Shown: in pieces, positions 46,371 through 57,913 of the stretch
Position numbering within the stretch: position 1 is the stretch's first letter
Layout of the letters: every line of letters begins with the position of its first letter
From: Quercus robur
Lineage: Eukaryota > Streptophyta > Magnoliopsida > Fagales > Fagaceae
Assembly: GCF_932294415.1 (NCBI RefSeq)
Contig: NC_065536.1
Coordinates: forward strand, 51,410,354-51,474,353
DNA: 64,000 nt
Direction: 5' to 3'
Notes under the pieces: generated by a model
Database searches by the model: none
What the model was told of the DNA's origin: nothing
Seen by the model: only the letters and a program-made list of their open reading frames with translations
Position numbers and translations under genes: made by a program

Positions 46371-49300
46371 ATGAAAGAAAGTGACGGAAAGCACAACAAA
46401 GAACGAAACCTACTAGCTCTCACCGGAGCCGCTGCTCTTCTCGCTCTCGCTGCCAACCTCGCTTTCTCAGCCTTCAACTCTCACAGGAAAAAGACAAAGA
46501 AAAAAGGTCCTCTCTTTTTCTCTTTTCTTTCACTCAAATTTTCCACCTAACCAAACACAAACTACACTAGTTTCTTTATACTGTTACTGTTTGATTCTCT
46601 AATTTAAAATTTTTTGTTTTGGTTCCAGATCTTCCGGGCTCGAATGTCCGTGTTAATATTTCGCCATCGGAGATTCTCCGATTGGCGGACCGAATCATCG
46701 CGAAATCTAAGGCGGTTCACGATAAAGTTGCTTCTATTCCTCTTGACAAGGTATTCACAAACTAGAAGCTTGTTTTCCACATTTTGATTTGCGAAATTTC
46801 TCGTTTTTGAAGTTTTGACTGTAGTGCTGGTTTTGAAAAGTGCAGGTTTCGTATGTGAACGTTGTTTCTCCTCTGGCGGAATTAGAGGCAGAGCAATTTC
46901 CACTGATACAGTCTTGCGTGTTTCCGAAGTTTGTTTCCACTTCAGATGAAGTGCGCAAAGCCAGTGCTGAAGCTGAGCGGAGACTAGATGCTCATGCTCT
47001 CATGTGCAGGTTTTGTTTGTTAATTTGTTTTGCTTTTTCATCGAATTGGTGCAATATGATAAGGCTTTTAAAGTTGTGTGACATTTCCATAATACCATAT
47101 GTTATATATCATATGGGCAATGGGTGATTTAGCTCGAAAACCGAAAAAAGACTGCAGCTTGACATACTTAACTCATGCTGATTAGAAATGTGATTTTTAA
47201 TTCTTTTTGATAACGTAGGAAATCTTTATAAAGAAGAGGCATTTGGACTTGCGTTTATCCGCTAGAATGTTAATGGGCAATTGACCCCACCCGCCAGAAC
47301 CGTTTGATTGAGAAATGTGATATCAATGGAAGATTGTGAGAGAAAATACTAAACTTATGCTAAAATGAACTCTAGCAGTCTAGCTCAAGTAGTTCCACTT
47401 CCCCTCTAAGAATGGGATGGAGGATCTGGTCAATGGTTTAAGACCAATTGGGTCTGGGTGTAATCTGAAAATTAAAAATTTAATGACTACAACTTACATT
47501 AAATAGTTGTATCTAGTGCACAAAGCATGTCTCTTTGGGTGGAAAGAATTTGCTGTTGTACCAAAGCCCAACATCTAACACTAATCCTTACATTGTTTTT
47601 GAAAAGAAAAAAAAAGGATTTTTACTTTTTTTCTCACTTTTTTTAGTATGGAAATAAATCTGTGCTATTTCATGCAATTTAATCAGCATGCGTGAAGATG
47701 TATACCTTGTCATCAAAGCTGTTGCTGCAAGGGGGGAATGGATGAGCGCTGAAGCTAAATGCTATATTCAGAGTCTGGTAAGGACACAGCCACATTTACA
47801 TGCTCAGCTTCTATGTCTGTGCACGCGTGATCCCAACATGTTTATTACTTTCGTTGGTCAAATGTATCGATTTTGTAAAAGTTGTTTGTACTTCTCAATT
47901 AGTTAGTAGCTTTATGGTACTTGAAATGGATGATTACTCAATATCATCCATGGAACACGAGCACCATCTTGAATTTGAATGGACATAATATATATGTTTG
48001 GTTGATAAATGTCAAAAGATTTTAATAATCTGCATCAAAAGTTAGTTCTGGATGTTGATTCTTTCCTGATCAGTGACAGGTGAGAGAATTTGAGCAGAAT
48101 GGTTTGAACCTTACTGCAACCAAGAGAGAAGAAGTGCAGCGCTTGAGAACTCAAATGGATGAGCTAAGCTTGCAATATGTAAAAAATCTGAATGATAAAA
48201 GTACTTTTCTTCTCTTCAGTGAGGCTGAGTTAGCTGGGTTACCGCTAGAGTTCTTTAAGGTTTGATATGTTTATTCTTTCCTCATCTATTTTCCACTATT
48301 CCAGATATGCTTTTCTTCTACTTAGTAATGGAACTAATGAATAGACTCCTTTCCCTTTGCCTTATCCAAATAATATTTCAGGCAGTGTTAATTTTGTTTT
48401 TAGGTGTGTGCTTGTAACTAGTAAATTCTTTTATAATAATGGTCTGAAGTAATTTACAATTCTATGTCAAGATTATCAAGAAGCATACCTCTGCTTGTGT
48501 TGAAAGGGATCAGTTGATAGGGACCAGACCCTGCATATTTGTTCAATTATGTGATATTGGACAATGCCTGATGCAAACTAACCACATGAAGATGTTGAAC
48601 AAACAATTTTCTTAAATAATTTAATATGAGAATGGCCACACCAGAAATAAAGGCAAATTGAAGATTTAAAGAAAGATCTAAATATTAAATATTTATTGAA
48701 TATGGTATGTACTGCCGATGCTCAATCATATCAAGACTGACCTATGGTTTAAATGTTGTTGATATTCTTCTCAGTGAAATATGATTTTTAATTTAAACCT
48801 TAACTCAAGCAAACCATGTCCAAATAAAAGGGTGTGTGAAAGCTCATTACTGCATAATCTCTTCATGCTATAAGGAAGTCAATGTATTTTCATTGTAATG
48901 TATTGTGTGCTGAAATGACTTCGTTCCTGGGCAGGGCTTAGACAAAGCTGAAAATGGTAAATTCAAGGTCAACCTGAGAAGTAATTTTGTTGCCGCAGTG
49001 CTGGAACTCTGCAAGGTATTACATTCTGGTATCATTAATTGTGCTCTGCTCTGTGCTGGTACCAAATTTACTATGATATGTCAATCTGCATATGTTAATG
49101 GAATCAATGAATGCATTTACTGGCATACTGTGCTTTTTGGTTATTGAATCTTGGATGCATTTCTGTGTTAAATGCATAATTATAATAATCATATCTGAAA
49201 GAAAACATACCTATATATATATCTGAGAAAAAATTTAATCATTTTTATGTTTTGTTGTTTTGGCCTGTAATTATTTTATATTTAATTCTTGCTTTGATTG

Positions 49301-52300
49301 TTTGGGACACGTATTTATTTTGTTAACAAAATCAATTTTGAGCCTGTGAAGGTAGGAAGGACAAGGAGGATGGTAGCTGTGGCATATGGGAAGAGATGTG
49401 GAGATGTCAATCTTTCCGTCTTAGAAAATTTGGTATGAATCCATTAGATCAGTTGTAAGTTTATAAGATATATAAAGCTGAAACCGAGCCCCTTTTTTAA
49501 CGACTTTTTTCCGAGTTTCTTAAATGCAATCAACAAGTTAGAATGCATATGGCAGACCCTAACTAACTTGTTGAGGATTCATAGCGGACTCCAAAATTTT
49601 GGGACTAATGTTTTGTTTGTTGTTAAACGCAATCAACAAGTTGATTTTATTAGTTGAGCATATGTAGATCAACTTGTGACTAAATCCTGTCTTTCAGCAC
49701 CAAAATTATTTATTTCCAAGACTTTTCAATTATTTGCCATTAATGTTTATTGAATGTATTAATTGTAAAAGAAATCACAATGGGCTTCTTTGAAAACCAA
49801 GACATTGTTGTTGTTTTGAGGAAAACTTCTAAATAGCATGCCACAAGTTTAGCTTTTGGTTGGCAACTCTAGGAAATCTCTTATTGTCAAAGCTCTGATT
49901 GGCTTTGGTATTTGAATGTTATTAGATGATTCCTATCAGGTGTTGTATGCATGTTACTGATGCTCAATGGTAACTGTTTTACTAAACAGGATTCTTGTTG
50001 GAATATCTTCAAAATTTTAAATAAGAGAGCAGAATTTTCTGCTTGAGTTTTTCTTTCTGCCTTCTACTAATATTTTTTTGGCTGTTATGCATTGATATTC
50101 TTTTCTTATGAGTCAGGTCCAACTGCGCCATAAATATGCTCGATTACTTGGCTATTCAAACTATGCAGACTATGCTGTGGATCTTAGAATGGCAAAGACA
50201 ACATCAAAGGTTTAAATAATGTTGCGTTCTCATTAAAAAGTGATAATGTACAATATTACTCTTAAGGCCAGAATTATTATTATTCTTTATTTTTCATAGT
50301 TCAATAGTTACAATAATGGGGGAGGGGGGATTTGAACCTTGGATGTCTTTGTTAAAAACACTAGGGGGTGCCAATTGAGCTACAAGGCTCTTGGTTTTAA
50401 GTGATAATGTGCAATTTTACTCGAGTCCAGATTCAAATAATGCATTGTAGTGTGTACTTTTTTGCTCAATACTTGTTTAGATGAAGCTTGCATTGACTTT
50501 CTGTGAATCTTCCTATTGTTCTAGGTATTTGAGTTCTTAGAGGACATCTCCATCAATTTAACAGACTTGGCGACTAAAGAACTTAATCTGTTGAAAGACT
50601 TAAAGGTTATTGTTTTTCCCAGTGTATTTATACTTAAATAATAGAATGTGCTTGTAATATGTTCTCCTCTGCGACAGTTTTTTTCTTGTCTGATTGGTTT
50701 TCTTTCTGATGGTTCATCAGAAGAAAGAGGAAGGGGAGGTTCCATTTGGAATTGAGGATTTATTATACTATGCAAAGAGAGTTGAAGAACAGAAGTTTGA
50801 TATTGACTTTGGAGCTCTTAAGCAATACTTTCCTGTCAATTTGGTCTTATCTGGGGTCTTCAAAACATTCCAAGACCTTTTTGGTAATTATATATTTTCA
50901 CTTTGGATGAGATTTGGAGTGTCTTTATAATATATTCTCACCCCTTTATCTTTATATATTTTATGTTGTCCAGTTGACTTATTCATTTCAATTTCAATAA
51001 GTAGTGATTCTCACCCCTATATCTTTGCTTCATACAGGTTTAAGGTTTGAGGAAATTTTGGATGCTGAGGTTTGGCATGGTGATGTTCGTGTATTTTCAG
51101 TTTTTGATTTAAGTTCTCGTGAACTCTTCGGTTATTTCTATCAAGATATATATGCAAGGTTGGTTTTACTTAAATATGTTTTTTTAAAATCTAATTTTCA
51201 GCTCTTGATTTATTACTGGTTCGTTTGAGTTTGAAAGAAATGGCCATATGTTGTAACTTGGATAGGGAAGGAAAATATGGTCAGACCTGTGTGGTGGCTC
51301 TACAAAATGGTGCATTATCATCAAATGGTGCACGGCAGGTGATTATTATAAACCTAATGGCTCTGCTTTACTTTTGTGGAACTAAAAACTGTATAATATG
51401 TGAAGCCAAGTCTTATGGTATTGGATTGGACTTCTCAAGTATTTATCTTGTAATGCACTCCATCTGTTTGGAAAGATGGAATCAAATGATGAATATTTCC
51501 GCAAAAGAAATATATAAATTTTTGGTAGTAAGCTGTGTCTGTGGAAGTAGAGAAACTGTATAATTCTGGATGTGTTTTCTCGGTGCATACCTAATGCCCT
51601 TGTTTTCCAAATGATTTCTTATTGCCATTTTAACCTCAGGAAATTTAATTAACTTTTGCATATTCAGATGGGAGCATGTGTGTCTGTTCCATGGCTTTAA
51701 GGTAGATTTGGGGTAATAATAATAAATAAATATGCATGACAAGGCAGAAAGATAAGTCTACAAATTGGACTATCAAAGGTCTACAATTTGGAATTACTCT
51801 GTGTCTCTTGGGGAACTTATTAGAACCCTTTGTGGAGCCTGCTCTTTCTTTTCCATAGGCGTTCTTTCTATTTTTTTATTATAATAATTTCCAATTATTG
51901 CATTTATGCTTATGGTTTTCCTGTGCTTCATCCCTTCATGTTATCTGAATAAATGAATTTGTATTACATAAATTATTAAACCTAGGTTTCTGCAATTAGG
52001 TACCAGTGGCACTACTTATTTCTCAATTTGAGAAGGACATCAGTGGCCATCCTGGGTTGTTACGATTCTCTGAAGTGGTTAATCTTTTCCATGAATTCGG
52101 ACATGTGGTATGTTTTCTTTGATTTTACACTTTATCTGCAATCAGAACTTGCATTCTCCTTCACTGTATCTATTTTAGCAGTAGAAATTGTATTAAAAAT
52201 GAACTGTATTTGTTTGGTGTAATGAATTCTAGAAAGAGGTCTCAGTAATGGCAGACTGATTTACTCTATACTTCAGATAACCATTCTCTCAAGGATGTAA

Positions 52301-53977
52301 CACTTTTCAGAAATAGAGTGAGTCCCCATTTCAGTGGCTAACAGACCCAAACATTTTTGACAGTGGAAAATAATGTTCTTTAGACAATGAGTGTGTGGTT
52401 GCTTTTATGTGCGGAACCTAGCTTTTAATATGCAATGGTTTTTCCACACTACTTAGTACTTAATAACAAGATCCACTTCAGTCAATGTCTTTTCACTCAA
52501 TGTATTCTCTTGGCAAATAACTGTTTTTATATCGGATGTGATAAATTATAATGTCCGCTGTGATATGATATCTCTGACTGTCTTTTTTTGAACTTTAGGT
52601 CCAACATATTTGCAACCGTGCATCATTTGCCAGATTTTCTGGGCTGCGTATAGATCCTGACTTTGTGGAGATCCCTGCTCAGGTTCTAGAAAACTTGTAA
52701 GTAATAAATCATGTTGTTCCATGTTCTGATTAGATAAAACACAAACTCACCTTTCAATAATCATGGAATTTTAGGTGCTATGAGAGCTTTGTACTGAAGT
52801 TGATATCTGGATTCCATCAGGTGATGCATGCTTCCAATTGATTCATTACAAGAAATGCTTGGCCTGTTAATCTGGTCCCCCCTCCTCTTCTTCACTCCAC
52901 ACATACAAAAGTGGCCCTTTTATATAATTTTTTCATTTAATTACCATGATTTGTCTGAATTGTAGGATATCACAAAGCCCATCAAGGATGATATATGTAA
53001 ATCACTTAAAAGATGGCGACATTCCTTTTCTGCACTTAAATTGAAGCAGGAAATTCTTTATTGTAAGTTCTCTTATTATTCAACTTGCTTAATTAAGACT
53101 ACGGAATGTTTTGCTTTACTGCTTGAGAGATGGACATTTTTGGAGAACAGATTATGAATGATCAGGATCTGCAGATAATTTCTTTTATAATGTTTGTCTT
53201 CTCAGGCCTTTTTGATCAAATTATACATTCTGCTGACAATATTGATGTTGTTGAGTTATTCAAACATCTTCATCCAAAGGCAAGTAACAATTACACTAGT
53301 TCCTTTATCAAGTGGCGTTCATAGATATGTAATAACCCTTTGTTCCTCCAGGTGATGTTAGGTTTGCCAGTGCTGGAAGGAACCAATCCAGCTTCATGCT
53401 TTCCACGCTCTGCTATTGGTTATGAAGCTGCTTGTTACAGTCGTATTTGGAGTGAGGTGTGGATCTCCTATTTATCACAAGTTCTTGTTGTGTGCAACTA
53501 CTGTAGAGCAACAAATTTTCTCTAATTGTATTGATCATTATTATTGTTTTACAATTATTTACTTTTTAGTTACTTTGCTCAAAATGCTGTAATTTATGTC
53601 CAAGAATTGCAAAAACAGTTAACTTGAAGGACTTCTGTCCACATTTTCTTTGAATCTAATGATCATTACTGATGCCTCACATATGCCAATAGGTTTTTGC
53701 GTCTGATGTATTTGCCTCAAAGTTTCATGGTGATCCTTTGAACCAATATGTTGGCATGCAGTTCAGGAACAAGGTGAATAAATTACGTAACTTAATCAAC
53801 CATTGGCTATATAATATTTTGAAGCATTCAGTTGAATTCATTTGTTATTAAGGAACCTCAGGAAGTGTGCCTTTGGGGTCATTTCTTGCCTTTTATTGGC
53901 AGTTGTCTCACTCTAAAATCTGTCTGGGCTGAAAATTTACAATTGTTAAGGTCTTTTTTTTTTGGTTTGTATTTTAA

Positions 53978-54013
<36 letters not shown>

Positions 54014-54135
54014 TAATATGGCAGGTATTTGGCCCGGGAGGAGCAAAGGAACCTATTGAAGTTCTTTCAGACTTTCTTGGAAGAGAACCATCAATTCAAG
54101 CTTTTGTTGACAGTAAATCCGAATATAGTTTGTAA
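46371..54135 (+). CDS. Thimet oligopeptidase-like M3 metallopeptidase, 20 exons
   Basis: Predicted 704-aa zinc endopeptidase of family M3A, which cuts short peptides; plant members degrade peptides such as released targeting peptides. Exons: 46371-46506, 46629-46750, 46846-47009, 47687-47777, 48080-48259, 48935-49015, 49343-49432, 50117-50209, 50525-50605, 50721-50883, 51038-51158, 51266-51338, 52000-52107, 52599-52696, 52775-52820, 52966-53062, 53206-53279, 53352-53456, 53693-53773, 54025-54135. They sum to 705 codons with stop. The zinc site is HEFGH at residues 496-500, with the third ligand E525 in DFVEIPAQVLE, 25 residues after the second His as the family requires. The substrate loop GLPVLEGTNPASCFPRS is present. 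The N-terminus has a hydrophobic segment at about 13-35 followed by HRKKTKKK, so a membrane anchor is likely, unlike animal TOP. Intron 17 begins GC instead of GT. The closest relative I recall is Arabidopsis At1g67690. Confidence 0.9.
47213..47310. repeat. Dispersed repeat related to the SRP72-intron repeat
   Basis: Text such as tataaagaagaggcatttgg, followed by ttgaccccacccgccagaacc and gttt, matches 19340-19430 at a diverged level and in the same plus orientation. It lies in intron 3 of the oligopeptidase gene. The two sites show that the repeat is mobile or dispersed. Confidence 0.5.
50271..50398 (-). mobile_element. tRNA-derived SINE in intron 8 of the oligopeptidase gene
   Basis: Same family as 3318-3436. 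Read on the minus strand it begins gagccttgtagctcaattgg and has a box B-like aaggttcaaatcc, then the body and a tail. It is flanked by an unusually long direct repeat: aagtgataatgt with caat and ttactc following (from 50239) recurs from 50399, with a few mismatches, over roughly 30 bases. It is antisense to the host gene and far from the splice sites. Confidence 0.75.
53978..54012. repeat. AT microsatellite in intron 19 of the oligopeptidase gene
   Basis: A run of alternating AT of about 30 bases starts close to a polyT tract, about 12 bases before the acceptor of the last exon. Length variation here could affect branch-point spacing, which is an inference. Confidence 0.8.
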
Positions 54136-55003
54136 TGCAAATGAATTTTGGTAATGTTTTCTCCCCTCCTCTCTCTGCTTCTGTGAGATAAAATTCAATC
54201 AGCATCCTGAAATTTTGTTGTCGGTGGAAACTATAGTTTCTACTTTCAACTATTTAATCATTGAAATTTCATGTTCAATTTGATGATCACATCTTGTTCT
54301 CACTCTTGTAACGGTTATATATTTAAAGCAGCAATCAATCTTAGCAAGCACTAGCAGGATGAATGATTAACAGATGAGCATCCTACAGTTTCAATTGCCA
54401 GAAAAGTTTTGTTGTATTTATGTTTTGTAGATAAGCCTTCTTCTCAGAATGATACATTTCACTGTTTCTGTAATGCTTATATAACTTATGTACTCAAACA
54501 TTGAATGCTAAATGAAAGCTATTGCTAGAATTATGTTTCAAATTGCATTATGAACTTTGTTAGTGGAGTGTCAATGGAACAATGCTATGAACAAAGGTTC
54601 ACCCCATGGTGCAGACGTGTCATCTTGGGCATCCCATTATCGTTTTGAACTGTCCCACTTATCTGCTTTGATTGTAGTACGTTGGCAAGGTTGACCTGCA
54701 TGATGATTTCATCTCTAAATATTCGCATTGCTGCTTGTCAAAGAATAATCAGTGAGACTGATCATTTGGTTGCCACAATATGCTTTCAGCCACTTGAATA
54801 TAGGCTTCTGTCATGGACTTGAAGTTATAGGCTTCTGTCAATCATGTTTGCGAATATAGGCTTCTGTCATGGACTTAGGTTATGGAGTGCTGCATTGTAG
54901 AGACTATCAAATTGGGGTGTATTGTTTGGTCATTATGATGGTGTCTTCCACTCATTGCCTTAGTCTTGAATTCTTGCATGAGCTCATTGACATCGCTACA
55001 TAC
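54136..55003. other. 3' flank of the oligopeptidase gene, no gene seen
   Basis: Likely 3' UTR followed by intergenic DNA. A short word, ataggcttctgtca, occurs three times between 54800 and 54870 (near 54800, 54829 and 54856). No other element is evident. Confidence 0.45.
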
Positions 55004-55387
55004 ATGGGATACGGGCATGGGACAGCATAGTTGAATAATGAGAGACTACAGTACCTCCAACAATACCAGTTGACCCGAAAAAGAAAAAAAAAGGACTCAA
55101 TAGTGCAGAAGAAAATTAAGAAACCTATTATTGTTTCATTCACCCGACTTACCAAATGCACATCATGTCATTCTTTTCCTTTTGGTCACATGAAATGGGA
55201 TACGGGCATGGGACAACCTAGTTGAATAATGAGAGACTACAGTACCTCCAACAATACCAGTTGACCCGAGAAAGAAAAAAAAAAGGACTCCATAGTGCAG
55301 AAGAAAATTAACAAAACCTATTATTGTTTCATTCACCCGACTTACCAAATGCACATTATGTCATTCTTTTCCTTGTGGTCACATGAA
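55004..55387. repeat. Tandem duplication, two 191-bp units
   Basis: Units 55004-55194 and 55195-55387 both start atgggatacgggcatgggac and end near tcacatgaa. They differ at only a few bases and small indels in the polyA run. It lies about 0.9 kb beyond the oligopeptidase stop. Short frames that appear twice here are made by this duplication. Confidence 0.85.
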
Positions 55388-57200
55388 TTGTATCAAGTTG
55401 ATGTTTTCAGACATATATTTTGAAGATTGCAAAATCTGCTGTATTTGGAGGACAACAATGTTTTGAAAAGTACAATAACATGGGCCAACAAGCCGAACTT
55501 CGCGGGTCCAATAAGCTCATGCCGCTAGGAATAGGATCATGATTGCTTTTGTTTATTCATTGTACAATTCTATTGCTACATGTGCCTTTGAAAAAAAATC
55601 TTTTCGCTTTGAGGATTTTTTTTTTTAGATTCCAATTACAATTCCATGATCCCTCCATACGTGCATGCGTGTACTGGTTGATTTCTGTTTGTGATTTTTA
55701 TTTTTATCTTTTGTCAAAGTCAACAATCATCAATAAACACGTTCTGTACTCGGTCTAAAAAAATATCACATAAAATTCCTATCTTGACGGTCAAATAATA
55801 TTTATTATAATATCAAACAATATGTAAAACATGATATTTTAGTGACTAGGACATTTTTGAAGCATATTTTTTGGTCAAATAAACGCAGGCTGCACTCAAT
55901 TCTGATCTTAGTCCCGTGGAGAAGGCGAAGACAACGCATACATTTAATTTCCCAGTTTGACACTCCACCACGAGACTGTGTCCAATACTTTTATCTCTGT
56001 TTTCTAACTCACTCCCCACGGCAAGTCCAACACAAGGCAAAATGGAAAAAGCTGAATGGGACCCTATATGTTTTTAAGACTGAATAAGTTGATAAATATA
56101 ATTATAAGGACACATTTTGTTACCAAACTTTGTAGGTAGAAATTCCCTTCTCATTCTATTTGGTTTCCTTGTTTTATGGGTTAGGTTTTAGGTATGCACT
56201 AACATTAGCAAATGGACAGGATGATGATGATCCTCTACAATATGAGGAATATCTTAGACAGTAGATGCATTGAGAAGTACGCTTTATTTGAAAAGGGTGT
56301 TTCATTTGAGAAGTATATGCAATGTTCTCATCATATGCGAGTCTTACATACTAATGAAGTTTACATTATATGAGAGACATAATGTATATAATGGATGCAA
56401 CATATCATTTTTCATCCTATCTCGATATTAAATGTCATGACTCATGAGTAATTAGAAGGATGGTGAGTCAATGCATAAGGCAGCCAAACAAAAAAGCAAA
56501 AGACCCCCTTCTTAGTAACTTCTTCAACACAAGAAAGGAAATGGAAAGATTATTAAAAAGCAAAAAGAAAGTTCCTTTTGGGTAGACATCGGCACATTAC
56601 TACCAGGAAAAAAAAAAAAAAAAAACTAGTAGCAGTTTAACAGTAATTTTTGTTTGAAAAATAGTAAAAGATATTACAAATTGTTTTTATAACTTTTACA
56701 AATTAAGGTGATATCAACAAATGTCATCAACGGATTTTACTTTAAGGGTTCGGTTAACGTATCCTTTGAGTATATATTAATTATTTATTTTAAAGATTTT
56801 TTAATAAAAAATTAAAAAAATTATCGAAAAAGGTTAATCACTTTTTTTCACTTTCCTATAAAAAATTTCCTAACATGTACCCTATACGCATTCGTTACTA
56901 AAACCCTTACCTTAATTAATTCTTTTTGTTTTGGCAAGTGCATCTCATATCACACTTTTGTATGTAATTACTAATTAGTAATTACTGGACAGACTCAGCT
57001 GGCATTGGTTTTTCACTGGTCGTTTTGTTTTGTCTCGAATTTCAAGTCTCAACTCAAAATCAGCCCAGAAGAAGTAAGTAGAAAAGCAAAGATTTACTAG
57101 AATTCAAGAAAAGTAAATTATAAGTAACGGACACACGGAAACACTTGTAGGCAAAAAAAAACACTTTTCTAAAGTCAGCAAACAACAACTAGACCAAACT
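55388..57200. other. Intergenic DNA between the oligopeptidase and PP2A B' genes
   Basis: No convincing gene. The stretch near 55860-56040 is GC-richer than its surroundings and has short frames on both strands, none recognisable. PolyA near 56608 and AT-rich text follow. The last part should hold the promoter of the PP2A B' gene. Confidence 0.45.
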
Positions 57201-57913
57201 CAAGCCTTTTCTCTGGCTGTAAACTGTAAGTGACATCAAAACTCAAAACAAAAAGCCTTTCTTTTCAAGTTCTGTTATCACTTCTCACGTTTCTTCATCT
57301 GGGTTTCTCTTTATTGGAAATCTATCTATGCCCTTTCTTGCTTTTATTTTTATTTGTTTTTTTCATCTTTCATAAGCATTACAGTCTTTCATTTGATTTA
57401 TTTTCTTGCTGAATAATCATGTTCTGATAGGTTTAGCGAAAAGGAAATGGGGTGCATGTTGTGTATTTTCCTTGCTTTTTAAGTGGGAAACACAGACAAG
57501 AAAAAAAGGGGTTTGTGAATTGATTGTGGAAAGTTGGTTGGGGATTTCTTTTTTTGGGTTTATAGTGGCTTTGGGCATCTGGGTTTTTTCAGAATAGTAT
57601 AAAAGTTTGATTTTTTAATTTTTAATTTAATTTAATTTAATTTTTTTTTGTGGTGGGTTTTGATGAAAGTGAGGGATTTTGTAGGTTTTTAATGAGGGCA
57701 TAAAGCTTCATGTGGGTTTTTATGTTGGGTTTTTGAGACTGAGATATAAAGTTTTTTGGTTTTTTACTTTCAGATGAGAAGGGGGTTTTGGCCCCCCTTT
57801 TTGTTCTGGGTTTTCTGGTGTGGCATTATTGTTGGACAGGGTTTGTGAAGGTTTTGGTAAATAAATATTCCGGTTTTTTGGAGGGTGGCGTTTTGTTTTT
57901 ATTTATGTGAACT
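57201..57913 (+). promoter_or_regulatory. 5' leader of the PP2A B' gene with a probable intron
   Basis: A likely first non-coding exon ends near aaact|gtaagt (donor at 57226). A pyrimidine-rich tract then leads to tttactttcag (57763-57773), a good acceptor, about 140 bases before the start codon. A leader intron is common in this family; here it is inferred from splice signals only. Short frames in this span are not called as genes. Confidence 0.4.

Noticed and set aside
57230-57597. Short frames upstream of the PP2A B' start codon as separate genes.
   Set aside because: They lie in the probable leader intron and have no recognisable sequence.
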